From: an uncultured Collinsella sp.
GTDB lineage: Bacteria > Actinomycetota > Coriobacteriia > Coriobacteriales > Coriobacteriaceae
Reading direction: 5' to 3'
NCBI GenBank assembly: GCA_937995345.1
Contig: CALKKS010000019.1
Coordinates: 1-19,350 of the forward strand
Length of the DNA stretch: 19,350 nt
Made by a program: the position numbers and the translations under genes
Part shown: in pieces, positions 1-7,092 of the stretch
Layout: every line of letters starts with the position of its first letter
How positions within the stretch are numbered: the first letter of the stretch is position 1
Notes under the pieces: generated by a model
Seen by the model: only the letters and a program-made list of their open reading frames with translations
Told to the model about the DNA's origin: nothing
Database searches by the model: none

Positions 1-53
1 GCTGTGGGAACGGCCTATTCACTCAATGTGTTCGGCTGAGATCGGAAATCAAC

Positions 54-950
54 CTACTTCTTTGGCACTTCGATGCGAACCGTGTTGGGAATGAGCTCCG
101 TCGCGCAGACCCACCAGCCGTTTTGCTGGGCGGCTTCCGCAAGATTGGCTGCTGTAGCGGCCGTATTGCAAATGGCAAACGAGCAGGCACCCGATCCGCA
201 CACGTCTACGGCAACGGTACCGTCCTGCGCCCGCAGCCAGTCGAGCACGGTTTGAATCTGCGGCTCCATTTGCGCGGAGATAACGCCCAGGTTGTTGTGG
301 ACGAGCGCGTAGGCCGTCTCGGCGTCTCCCGAGCGAAGCGCCGATGCGATCGCACCGGGTTTCTCCGCAGGCACCGGGGTCTCGTCAAAGCGTCGATAGG
401 CTTCAATTGTTGAAACGCTTGCTTCGCGCGGCTTAACCAGCACGACAGGTGTTGTGGGCAATGCGGGGTACTCGGTTGCCAGAACGTCTCCCCCGCCCAC
501 GTAAAAAGCGGGGCTCGCGTGCAAAAAGAACGGCACGTCGGCACCGATGCTACGGGCGATGTCATCGAGCGCGGGATCGGTGCGGTCGATGCCCCAGAGT
601 TCGGCCAGAGCAACGATAACCGCCGCGGCATCCGTCGAAGGACCTCCCAGGCCGGCGCACAGCGGAATATGCTTCTCGATCGTTACGCAGATATTGGCCT
701 CGCGACCATAATGCTCGGCCATAGCAGCGGCCGCACGATACGCCGTATTCTTTTGCATGGGAAAGTCGGATGCCGGAATCGTCTGGACGGCCAGCGCCTG
801 TGCCGGCGTAACCGTCACGGTATCGACAAGACCGACGGCTGCCATCAGGGAATCGACCTTGTGGTAGCCGCGGTCGTCACGCTCGGTATGAACCCCCAGG
901 TAGAGGTTGATCTTTGCCGGCGCTGAAAGGGTCAGGGACCAATCGGTCAC
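54..950 (-). CDS. ispE: 4-diphosphocytidyl-2-C-methyl-D-erythritol kinase IspE
   Basis: Cytosolic GHMP-family kinase that phosphorylates the 2-hydroxyl of CDP-methylerythritol with ATP, a step of the MEP route to isopentenyl diphosphate. Seen: PAKINL at residues 11-16 (catalytic Lys13), the glycine-rich ATP loop GLGGPSTDAA at 100-109 with Asp107, GADVPFF at 136-142, which is typical of IspE, and the C-terminal GHMP motif CGSGACSF at 251-258. The 298-residue length is normal. The start is GTG. It lies 2 bp after the veg stop, and its ribosome site GAGGAG is formed by the last veg codons, so the two are probably translationally coupled. The ATP loop reads GGPST where many homologues have GGGSS, a tolerated change. 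The 53 bases beyond its stop, at the window edge, show no terminator. Confidence 0.96.
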   Translation of the reverse strand: MTDWSLTLSAPAKINLYLGVHTERDDRGYHKVDSLMAAVGLVDTVTVTPAQALAVQTIPASDFPMQKNTAYRAAAAMAEHYGREANICVTIEKHIPLCAGLGGPSTDAAAVIVALAELWGIDRTDPALDDIARSIGADVPFFLHASPAFYVGGGDVLATEYPALPTTPVVLVKPREASVSTIEAYRRFDETPVPAEKPGAIASALRSGDAETAYALVHNNLGVISAQMEPQIQTVLDWLRAQDGTVAVDVCGSGACSFAICNTAATAANLAEAAQQNGWWVCATELIPNTVRIEVPKK

Positions 951-952
951 CG

Positions 953-1249
953 TTAGTGCTCCTCGAGCTGATTGCCGAGCGGAGTAAAGATATGCTCGCC
1001 GCTCTCGGGGTCGAACAGCTCGACCTGGCCGGTGAGAACGTCAATATACTGGTAGGACTGACGCGACTTGCGGCCACGGCGCTCGTCGACCTCGACGATA
1101 AAGACGGCGGGGTGGACGCTCTTGATGGTGCCCATGCGCTCGACGACGCGGGTGCGGCCCATGTTGGCCTTCACCTTAACGCGATCGCCCACCATATCGG
1201 TCAGCTTCTCGTGGATGTCGTCGACGTGATTGACTTCCATCTCTTCCAT
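953..1249 (-). CDS. veg: Veg family protein
   Basis: Small protein of the Veg family (formerly DUF1021), 98 residues from the chosen start. In Bacillus subtilis, Veg is abundant and stimulates biofilm gene expression; its biochemical activity is not settled, and I infer no more here. Seen: the family core with DIHEKLTDMVGDRVKVKAN, then GRTRVVERMGTI, HPAVFIVEVD and SYQYIDVLTGQVEL, which align by eye with the Bacillus protein along nearly its full length (about 86 residues). I start at ATG 1249 because GGAGG lies 8 bases upstream; a longer reading from TTG at 1273 would swallow that ribosome site. The stop is 2 bp before ispE. In Bacillus, veg also lies just upstream of ispE, so the neighbourhood is conserved across phyla. 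Confidence 0.9.
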   Translation of the reverse strand: MEEMEVNHVDDIHEKLTDMVGDRVKVKANMGRTRVVERMGTIKSVHPAVFIVEVDERRGRKSRQSYQYIDVLTGQVELFDPESGEHIFTPLGNQLEEH

Positions 1250-1276
1250 GAACAGGGCCTCCAGAAGGTGCAATTC

Positions 1277-1296
1277 AAAAAGGGGATAATACCCCT
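1277..1296 (-). promoter_or_regulatory. terminator-like hairpin in the veg 5' leader
   Basis: On the minus strand AGGGG and CCCCT form a 5-bp stem with a 6-base loop, directly followed by five T residues, 27 bases before the veg ATG. It lies downstream of the proposed veg promoter. It may therefore act as a weak attenuator or simply stop readthrough. The stem is short, so the call is tentative. Confidence 0.4.
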
Positions 1297-1316
1297 AAGA
1301 TAGACAAAACTCTAAT

Positions 1317-1346
1317 ACTATAGCACCCTGCTGCCGCCATACGCAA
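1317..1346 (-). promoter_or_regulatory. putative promoter for veg-ispE
   Basis: Minus strand: -35-like TTGCGT (1341-1346), an 18-base spacer and -10-like TATAGT (1317-1322). This is the best sigma-70-type match between the dtd hairpin and veg, and it would give a leader of about 60 bases. The same TTGCG -35 core recurs in the murE and ribU promoters of this window. Confidence 0.5.
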
Positions 1347-1404
1347 GTAGCTAAATAAGCCCCATCCCAAATACGTACCAGACGACAACCTCGCATGACC
1401 AGTT

Positions 1405-1432
1405 GTTACGCGGTTTGGTAAAACCGCGTAAC
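1405..1432 (-). terminator. perfect 12-bp hairpin after dtd
   Basis: GTTACGCGGTTT and AAACCGCGTAAC form a perfect 12-bp stem around a 4-base loop, starting immediately after the dtd stop codon. Position and strength suggest the end of the rdgB-dtd transcript. No U-tract follows on either strand, so it is not a classical intrinsic terminator; it may be a processing or 3'-end-stabilising structure. Confidence 0.55.
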
Positions 1433-1879
1433 CTAAAGGTTGTCGGTATCGAGGACGATAGTGAACGGGCCGTCGTTGATGAGGTCGACCTTCATGTCGG
1501 CGCCGAAGATGCCGTGCGCTACGTGCTCGACGTCTTCGCGCACGAGCGTCAGGAAGTACTCGTAGAGCTCGTTGGCGACATCGGGCGTGCCGGCATCCGT
1601 AAACGACGGGCGTCGACCATGGCGGCAGTCGGCGAACAGCGTGAACTGCGACACCACGAGCACCTCACCGTCGACATCGGCGAGCGCTAAGTTGGTCTTG
1701 CCGTTCTCGTCCTCGTTGATGCGCAGGCCGCGGAGCTTACCCCACAGCTTATCGGCCTCGGCGCGCGTGTCGCCATGGCCCACGCCCAGCAGCACCAGAT
1801 AGCCACGCCCAATTTTGCCCACGCACTCGCCGTCGACCGTCACGCCGGCGTTGAGCACGCGCTGCACCACCGCACGCAT
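1433..1879 (-). CDS. dtd: D-aminoacyl-tRNA deacylase Dtd
   Basis: Homodimeric cytosolic editing enzyme that removes D-amino acids (and glycine from tRNA-Ala) from mischarged tRNA, recycling the tRNA. Seen: the family start MRAVVQRV, the active-site motif SQFTLFAD at residues 77-84, and the cross-subunit Gly-cisPro motif in NDGPFTI at 135-141 (G137-P138), which enforces chirality selection. The 148-residue length is normal. The start ATG is 3 bp after the rdgB stop, with GAGGAG from the last two rdgB codons as ribosome site, so the two genes form a coupled pair. A perfect hairpin begins right after the stop. Confidence 0.96.
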   Translation of the reverse strand: MRAVVQRVLNAGVTVDGECVGKIGRGYLVLLGVGHGDTRAEADKLWGKLRGLRINEDENGKTNLALADVDGEVLVVSQFTLFADCRHGRRPSFTDAGTPDVANELYEYFLTLVREDVEHVAHGIFGADMKVDLINDGPFTIVLDTDNL

Positions 1880-1882
1880 GGC

Positions 1883-2524
1883 CTACTCCTCGCCCGTCAG
1901 TTTGGCAGCTAGGTGCTCGAGCGCATGGAATCGATGGCTGATGGCGTTCTTCTCGTCCGCCGTCAGCTCGGCCATGGTCTTGCCCGGCGTGTCGACCGGC
2001 AGGAACAGCGGGTCGTAGCCAAAGCCGTGATCGCCGCGGCCCTCGTGTGCGATAACGCCCTCGCAGGCGCCCTCACCATAGGTGACCAAACCGTCCGTGT
2101 CGATGAGCGCGACGACGCTCATAAAGCGCGCAGTGCGGTCCTCGTCGGCCACGCCCTCCAGATTCACGAGCAGCTTGGCATTGTTGGCGGCATCGTCGCC
2201 GTGAACGCCCGCGTAGCGCGCGCTATACACACCGGGCTCACCGTCCAGCGCGTCGACGACCAGGCCCGAATCGTCGGCAATGGCCATGAGCCCCGTCTCT
2301 TCGACGGCAGCCTGCGCCTTGATGATGGCGTTCTCCAAAAACGTCGTGCCGTTTTCCTCGGGGTCCTCAAAATCACCTAGCTGGCCGAGCGCCACAAAGC
2401 GAACCTCGGACATAACCTTGCCCAAAATGGCCTCGATCTCGGTGAGCTTATGGGCGTTGCCCGTTGCCACGACGATGGTCGCCGCCGGGTCGAGGGTGTC
2501 GATGTCGATTTTCTCAAGTGCCAT
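1883..2524 (-). CDS. rdgB: XTP/dITP diphosphatase (RdgB/HAM1 family)
   Basis: Cytosolic pyrophosphatase that hydrolyses the non-canonical purine nucleotides dITP, ITP and XTP to monophosphates, keeping them out of DNA and RNA. Seen: TGNAHK at residues 21-26 (nucleotide-binding TxNxxK), DDSGL at 84-88 with the catalytic/metal acidic pair, GFGYDPLF at 167-174 and NAISHR at 193-198 (base recognition). It has 213 residues. The N-terminus is about 14 residues longer than in typical homologues, but the chosen ATG has AAGGAG 7 bases upstream, so I keep it. It heads a pair with dtd. A -10-like TATAAG lies at 2606-2611 (minus strand) without a convincing -35. The 108-base leader contains a GC-rich hairpin around 2560-2575. 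Confidence 0.95.
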   Translation of the reverse strand: MALEKIDIDTLDPAATIVVATGNAHKLTEIEAILGKVMSEVRFVALGQLGDFEDPEENGTTFLENAIIKAQAAVEETGLMAIADDSGLVVDALDGEPGVYSARYAGVHGDDAANNAKLLVNLEGVADEDRTARFMSVVALIDTDGLVTYGEGACEGVIAHEGRGDHGFGYDPLFLPVDTPGKTMAELTADEKNAISHRFHALEHLAAKLTGEE

Positions 2525-2632
2525 GAGTGGTCTCCTTGTCTCTACAGCAATGCCGTGTCGAGGACGACGAGGCCTCGGCCTCTCCCCCTCTTAATCAGCG
2601 GCAGTCTTATACTTCGACGTTTTCCCAGATAA

Positions 2633-2684
2633 AACCTGCCAAAATAAACCTGTCCCTTTTTGGCATGTCCCTTTTTGGCAGGTT
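2633..2684 (-). terminator. probable terminator of the murE-HAD-murI-rph unit
   Basis: Minus strand: AACCTGCCAAAA (2684-2673, overlapping the rph stop) is the exact reverse complement of TTTTGGCAGGTT (2644-2633), a perfect 12-bp stem followed by TTATC. A tandem 15-bp repeat fills most of the loop and lets a second, shorter hairpin form from the inner copy. The U-tract is modest. Confidence 0.65.
2651..2680. repeat. tandem duplication of a 15-bp unit
   Basis: TGTCCCTTTTTGGCA occurs twice with no gap, at 2651-2665 and 2666-2680, inside the rph terminator. Both copies can pair with the same outer arm. This suggests slippage, or a repeat family built on this motif. Confidence 0.9.
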
Positions 2685-3408
2685 AGGCGAGGGCTTGGCG
2701 CTGGAATTCGATGAGCTCGGCGATGCCCTTGTCGCCCAAATCGAGCAGGGCATTGAGGCGCTTGCGGTCGAAGGGCGCCTGCTCGCCGGTGCCCTGGAGC
2801 TCAATCATCTCGCCGGTGTCGGTAGCGACGAGATTCATGTCGACCTCGGCGTGGCTGTCCTCGGAATAATCCAGGTCGAGCAGGGTGTTGCCGTCGACAA
2901 CGCCCATGGAAATAGCGGCGACCTGACCGGTGAGCGGAATGCGATCGATCTTGCCGGCCTCGACCCACATGGCAAGTGCATCGTGCAGCGCCACCCAGGC
3001 ACCGGTAATGCTCGCCGTACGCGTACCGCCATCGGCCTGGATGACGTCACAGTCGACAGTAACGGTGTACTCGCCAAGCGCCTTCATGTTGACGACCGTG
3101 CGCAAGCTGCGGCCAATCAAGCGCTCGATCTCCATGGAACGGCCCTTGCGATTGGCGTGCTCGCGCTTGCAGCGCTTGCCGGTCGACGCCGGCAGCATGG
3201 CATACTCCGCAGTCACCCAACCGGCCTTGGCGCCCTTGCGCCAGCCCGGCACGCCCTCCTCGATGGTGGCAGCGCACAGCACGCGCGTGTCGCCAAACTC
3301 GGCCAGGCACGAACCGTGGGCGTGCTTCATGACGCCGCGAGTAAGCTTGATGGGGCGCAGCTCATCGGCGGCGCGACCGTTGGCACGGTTGACCTGCATG
3401 TACTCCAT
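2683..3408 (-). CDS. rph: ribonuclease PH
   Basis: Hexameric phosphate-dependent 3'-5' exoribonuclease that trims tRNA precursor 3' ends, releasing nucleoside diphosphates. Seen: GRAADELRP near residues 11-19, TAEYAMLP at 66-73, the substrate/assembly segment GRSMEIERLIGRSLR at 89-103, DVIQADGGTRTASI at 121-134 (phosphate binding) and the metal-binding DLDYSED at 178-184. The 241-residue length is typical. ATG 3408 has AAAGGA 7 bases upstream. It is the last gene of the proposed murE-HAD-murI-rph unit, 54 bp after murI. rdgB follows but is separated by a terminator-like hairpin; the rph-rdgB neighbourhood is common in bacteria. Confidence 0.96.
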   Translation of the reverse strand: MEYMQVNRANGRAADELRPIKLTRGVMKHAHGSCLAEFGDTRVLCAATIEEGVPGWRKGAKAGWVTAEYAMLPASTGKRCKREHANRKGRSMEIERLIGRSLRTVVNMKALGEYTVTVDCDVIQADGGTRTASITGAWVALHDALAMWVEAGKIDRIPLTGQVAAISMGVVDGNTLLDLDYSEDSHAEVDMNLVATDTGEMIELQGTGEQAPFDRKRLNALLDLGDKGIAELIEFQRQALA

Positions 3409-3462
3409 AGAAAAATCCTTTCGGCAAAAGGTGTGGCGAAGGCTCTGACGGCGGCCTTACAT

Positions 3463-4347
3463 CTATTTCAGCTCATCGATATCGATATGCTCAATGCTCT
3501 TGAGCGGCTGACCAAAGATAAAGCTGCCCGCCACCGCAAACTCGGCAATGTTATCGGCCGTCGTGGCAAAACGATGCTGCGGCTCGGCGGCGACGCCCGC
3601 CAGCTGCTCGCGGCGCGTGAGGATATCGGTCAGCTCGCGCGTGGTCTCCTCGGCGGAACTCACGACGCGCACCCCAGGCCCCAGCGCATGGCGGATAGGT
3701 CCCACCAACAGCGGAAAATGCGTACAGCCGAGCACCACGGTATCGATACCGTGGTCGCGCAGTGGCTCAACCGTGGCACCCACCAGCGCACGCACGGCAG
3801 GCGTATCGAAGATGTCCTCGTTCTCAAGCCACTGCTCTTGCAGATGCGCACCCGAGGCGAGCTCGTGTTCGACAACCTCGACAAAGCTCGAGGCGGGGCA
3901 GCCGTATACGTCGACGCCGGCATCTAGATCCTGAATGGCGCGCGTGTAAGCGCCCGAGCGAATGGTGAGGTTGGTGGCGAGCACGCCCACGCGACGCGAA
4001 CGGGTGCTGTTGATTGCCGCACGGGCACCCGGCGCGATCACGCCGATCACGGGAACGTCGAGCACCTGCTGGGCCAGACGTAAGGCCGCAGCTGTCGCCG
4101 TGTTGCAGGCGATGACCATAATCTTGACGTCGTGCTTCGACAGCCAACGGCCCGCCTGCAACGCAAACGAGCGCACCTCATCCTCGGTGCGCGTGCCGTA
4201 GGGGCAGCGTTTGGTGTCGCCGAAGTAGTAGACGGACTCGTGCGGCAGCGCCGTCGCGATGGCGCGCGCAACCGTCAGACCGCCCAGGCCAGAATCGAAC
4301 ACACCGATCGGGCGCGTGTCGCCTGCCGGATTCTCGATATCGGACAT
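3463..4347 (-). CDS. murI: glutamate racemase MurI
   Basis: Cofactor-independent racemase that converts L- to D-glutamate for the peptidoglycan stem peptide. Seen: GVFDSGLGGLTV at residues 15-26 with Asp18-Ser19, ACNTATA at 80-86 with catalytic Cys81, and GCTHFPLL at 207-214 with the second catalytic cysteine, Cys208. GDTKRCPYG near 43-51 is also a family block. The protein has 294 residues, slightly longer than the usual ~265-290, with a short N-terminal tail and an acidic C-terminus. GTGAGGT just before the ATG is a weak, close ribosome site. It lies 51 bp after the HAD gene and 54 bp before rph. With murE in the same unit, this links two precursor enzymes of the wall. Confidence 0.96.
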   Translation of the reverse strand: MSDIENPAGDTRPIGVFDSGLGGLTVARAIATALPHESVYYFGDTKRCPYGTRTEDEVRSFALQAGRWLSKHDVKIMVIACNTATAAALRLAQQVLDVPVIGVIAPGARAAINSTRSRRVGVLATNLTIRSGAYTRAIQDLDAGVDVYGCPASSFVEVVEHELASGAHLQEQWLENEDIFDTPAVRALVGATVEPLRDHGIDTVVLGCTHFPLLVGPIRHALGPGVRVVSSAEETTRELTDILTRREQLAGVAAEPQHRFATTADNIAEFAVAGSFIFGQPLKSIEHIDIDELK

Positions 4348-4398
4348 TACCTCACCAGTCTCTCTCGAAAAGACATATCCAAGTGCGGCGACGCCGCG

Positions 4399-5310
4399 CT
4401 ACGAACGCGCCGCGACCAGCAGCTCTGCCGTCGCCGCCCAACCGTCGACAATTTTGCCGCGCGTAACGAAAGCGTTCTCGCAAGCAGCCAGGAACTCGGG
4501 CGCGCCGGCGCTCGTCAGGCCATTCTCGACCAGACAGAACGTGCCCACGTGATCGGCCATGTAGAAGTCGGACTCGGAGTCGCCGAGCGCGAGCGTCTCC
4601 TCGCGCTCGATCCCCAGGTGCTCGCAGAAGCGCGCAATGGCAACGCCCTTGTTGAGGCCCGCGGGGTTGATGTTGAAGGCGCGACCGTCCTCGACGCAAT
4701 CGAGCTCGAGCGTCGTCGGCTTGGACAGATGCGTCAGATGACCGTTACAGGCCCACACCAGGCCGCAGCCGGCCTCGTCGAGGATGGCCTGCGCCTCATC
4801 ATCGGGGATGTCGCCGCGCATGCCGACGGTGACCTCGCGGTACTTGTAGCCGGTCGACATGTCGTTGTGATACTCGATCTTGTGCGGCCAGCGGGCGAGA
4901 ATCTTCTCGCACACGCCGGTCTGCTCGATCACCTGGTGCGGCGTGAGGCCGCAAGAAGGGTCGTAGGGCATGTCGCCGGTCAGATACTCCCAATCGTTGG
5001 CTTTGAGGTCGTACATGACCAGGCCGCCCATCTCACCAATGTAGGAGTTGAGGCCGAGCACGCGCGCATCCTCGTGGATCATGGTGCGGTTGCGGCCCGA
5101 GGTGGGAACCACCTGAATACCAGCGCGGGCAAGTGCCACGACGGCCTCGACGAGTTTGGTCGAGGGGTTGCCGTCGTTGTCGCGCAGCACGCACGAGCCG
5201 GGTGCGAGCATCGTGGCATCCAGGTCGGTAAAGACGTACTTGACTTTGGCCAAGCGCTCGCGCATCTCGCCCGAAAGCTCGGCAACGGTCGGCAGGGTGT
5301 TGTGGGACAT
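4399..5310 (-). CDS. HAD superfamily (Cof-like, IIB) hydrolase
   Basis: Predicted Mg2+-dependent phosphatase of the HAD superfamily, subclass IIB (C2 cap), 303 residues. Numbered from the chosen start: motif I DLDATM with nucleophile Asp29 and acid/base Asp31, motif II SGR at 71-73, motif III Lys221 in GLNKGVA, and motif IV GDSESD at 243-248. The cap lies between motifs II and III. The substrate cannot be told from sequence; members act on sugar phosphates, phosphoglycerates or flavin phosphates. I start at ATG 5310 because GGAG lies 5 bases upstream; an in-frame ATG at 5352 has no ribosome site. It sits between murE (107-bp gap) and murI (51-bp gap), but a role in the wall is only a guess from position. 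GCGGCG-A-CGCCGC just beyond the stop could fold but lacks a T-tract. Confidence 0.85.
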   Translation of the reverse strand: MSHNTLPTVAELSGEMRERLAKVKYVFTDLDATMLAPGSCVLRDNDGNPSTKLVEAVVALARAGIQVVPTSGRNRTMIHEDARVLGLNSYIGEMGGLVMYDLKANDWEYLTGDMPYDPSCGLTPHQVIEQTGVCEKILARWPHKIEYHNDMSTGYKYREVTVGMRGDIPDDEAQAILDEAGCGLVWACNGHLTHLSKPTTLELDCVEDGRAFNINPAGLNKGVAIARFCEHLGIEREETLALGDSESDFYMADHVGTFCLVENGLTSAGAPEFLAACENAFVTRGKIVDGWAATAELLVAARS

Positions 5311-5417
5311 GGTTACTCCGTTTACGTAGAAGGGTTTGGGCTTGGACGGCATGCTTTGATTGAGGGAACACGCTTATGGCGACAGCGCACTCAGGGCGCC
5401 GCCGCCATTATGGTTCA

Positions 5418-6980
5418 TTAGTCAAACTGGGTAACATCGATCAGGCGATTGGCCAACGAAAGGTCGCTCTCGATAGGCACGAACTCGTCACCCACGTGCA
5501 TGAGCTCCTCGTCACCCTTTGCCAGCAGCAAGACAATGGTGGGAGCATTGGGGCTGACGTACTCCTCGCGCGCCGCCTTGAACGCCGCATGCACAGCGGC
5601 TTCGCGATCGAGGATGATCTCGTTCGGCGTATCGTCGGGAACATGCTCGGCAAGCTCGCGACAGACCTTCATCGGGTCCTCGTGAGCCGGGTCCTCGTTG
5701 GCAAAGATCATCAGGTCGGAATATGGTGCGGCCTCGCGCGGAAGCTGCTCGCGGCGCTCCTGCGCCTTGCCGCCGGCAGCGCCAAACACTGCAATGACTG
5801 GACTAGTGGGAAACGCGCGCTTGACCGACGAGAAAAGCGAACGGAACGAAAGCTGGTTGTGCGCATAGTCAACGACGCAGATCACGCGGCCGTCCTTCGA
5901 CTCCACGACCTCCATACGGCCCGGCACACGCAGTTTGGAGAGGCCCTTCTTGATGGCATCGATACCGATGCCGATCTCGTGCGCAGCGGCGATAGCGACC
6001 AGCGCGTTCTCCACGTTAAAGTCTCCCGCGATACCCAGCAGGATCTTCTCCCCCGCCTCGGACTCGTCGGCACACAGGCCATGCAGGTTAAACTCGATGT
6101 TAAAGCCGACCACGCGGACATCGCTTGCCCACAGGCTTGCCTCGGGATGCTCGACGCCAACGGTCACCAAGCGCTCGGCCGTCGACGCTGCCTCCAGCAC
6201 GCGTTCGACTTCATCGGTGCCCAGATTCACCACGGCGGTCTTTGCCTGGTCAAAGATCCTGAGTTTGCTCTCAAAATAATCCTCAAACGTGGGGTGTTCG
6301 ATCGGCGAGATGTGGTCACGCCCGATGTTGAGGAAGCACGCCACGTCAAACGGCAGATTCTCGACGCGTTGGTACTTGAGCGCCTGGCTCGAGACCTCCA
6401 TGACCATGGACTGGCGACCGGACTCACGGCAGTTGGCGATATGGCGCCAGACCTCGGGGGCCTCTGGCGTGGTATTGGTGCTCTCGTAGCACTCGATACC
6501 ATCGTCGGTACTCACCGAGCCGATCATGCCGCAGGACTCGCCCGCCGCTTTGATAATCGACTGGAGCATAAAAGCGGCCGTGGTCTTTCCCTTGGTACCG
6601 GTGATGCCCACGATCTTGACGTCGTGGTCGGGACGGTCGTAGACCTCCGGCGGCAACAGGGCCATGGCCGTGCGAACGCTATCAACAACCAGCATCGCAG
6701 CACCGCTCTCCTGCGCCAGCGGCTCCAGAGACTCGACCAGCGACTCTTCGCACACAAATGCGACGGCACCCGCATCGAGCGCCATGCTCAAAAACGCGGG
6801 CTTAAAGGCAGCACCTTTGCAAAAGAACACGTCACCTGCCGAGACCGCGCGCGAATCAAACGAGCAGCCGGTCACGGCACGCTCGTCAACCTGCTCTGAT
6901 GCGCGCAGCTCGCCGCACACATCGAGAAGCTTGGCAAGCGTATCGACCGTGGTCACGGTCGCGGAATCCGAATGGTGCAT
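5418..6980 (-). CDS. murE: UDP-MurNAc-tripeptide synthetase MurE, probably L-Lys/L-Orn type
   Basis: Cytosolic ATP-dependent Mur ligase that adds the third residue to UDP-MurNAc-L-Ala-D-Glu. Seen: P-loop GTKGKTT at residues 128-134, TTPEAPE at 170-176, EVSSQALKY at 195-203, NIGRDHISPIEHP at 218-230, the presumed carbamylated Lys239 in FESKL, GRMEVV at 354-359 and DYAHN at 371-375. The diaminopimelate-specific DNPR motif is replaced by EDPAHEDP at 429-436, without the arginine. EVSSQALKY and DHISPIEHP also resemble Gram-positive lysine-adding enzymes. I infer that L-Lys or L-Orn, not meso-DAP, is added. It has 520 residues. ATG 6980 follows AAAGGTGA at normal spacing, and a strong promoter lies just upstream. 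First gene of the unit with the HAD gene, murI and rph. Confidence 0.93.
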   Translation of the reverse strand: MHHSDSATVTTVDTLAKLLDVCGELRASEQVDERAVTGCSFDSRAVSAGDVFFCKGAAFKPAFLSMALDAGAVAFVCEESLVESLEPLAQESGAAMLVVDSVRTAMALLPPEVYDRPDHDVKIVGITGTKGKTTAAFMLQSIIKAAGESCGMIGSVSTDDGIECYESTNTTPEAPEVWRHIANCRESGRQSMVMEVSSQALKYQRVENLPFDVACFLNIGRDHISPIEHPTFEDYFESKLRIFDQAKTAVVNLGTDEVERVLEAASTAERLVTVGVEHPEASLWASDVRVVGFNIEFNLHGLCADESEAGEKILLGIAGDFNVENALVAIAAAHEIGIGIDAIKKGLSKLRVPGRMEVVESKDGRVICVVDYAHNQLSFRSLFSSVKRAFPTSPVIAVFGAAGGKAQERREQLPREAAPYSDLMIFANEDPAHEDPMKVCRELAEHVPDDTPNEIILDREAAVHAAFKAAREEYVSPNAPTIVLLLAKGDEELMHVGDEFVPIESDLSLANRLIDVTQFD

Positions 6981-7015
6981 CTTTCACCTTTCTCAGCCAT
7001 TTGGCAGGGACGGTT

Positions 7016-7044
7016 TTTATAGTAACTGAAACGCACCCACGCAA
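7016..7044 (-). promoter_or_regulatory. promoter of the murE unit
   Basis: Minus strand: -35 TTGCGT (7039-7044), exactly 17 bases, -10 TATAAA (7016-7021). Transcription would start near 7009, about 30 bases before murE. The -35 overlaps the T-run of the asnB terminator, so end and start signals are packed together. Confidence 0.7.
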
Positions 7045-7067
7045 AAACGGCTCCCGGAGGAGCCGTT
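7043..7067 (-). terminator. intrinsic terminator of asnB
   Basis: Minus strand: AACGGCTCC, loop TCCG, GGAGCCGTT, a 9-bp perfect stem ending in a run of five T. It lies 25 bases after the asnB stop and is a textbook Rho-independent terminator. Confidence 0.93.
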
Positions 7068-7092
7068 ACGCGCAGGCGTTCGTAAGCCGAGG

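Noticed and set aside
2527..3927. 466-codon plus-strand open frame
   Set aside because: Antisense to rph and part of murI; no domain pattern and it crosses the rph terminator.
5376..6899. 507-codon plus-strand open frame
   Set aside because: Antisense to murE; composition is that of a mirrored coding sequence.
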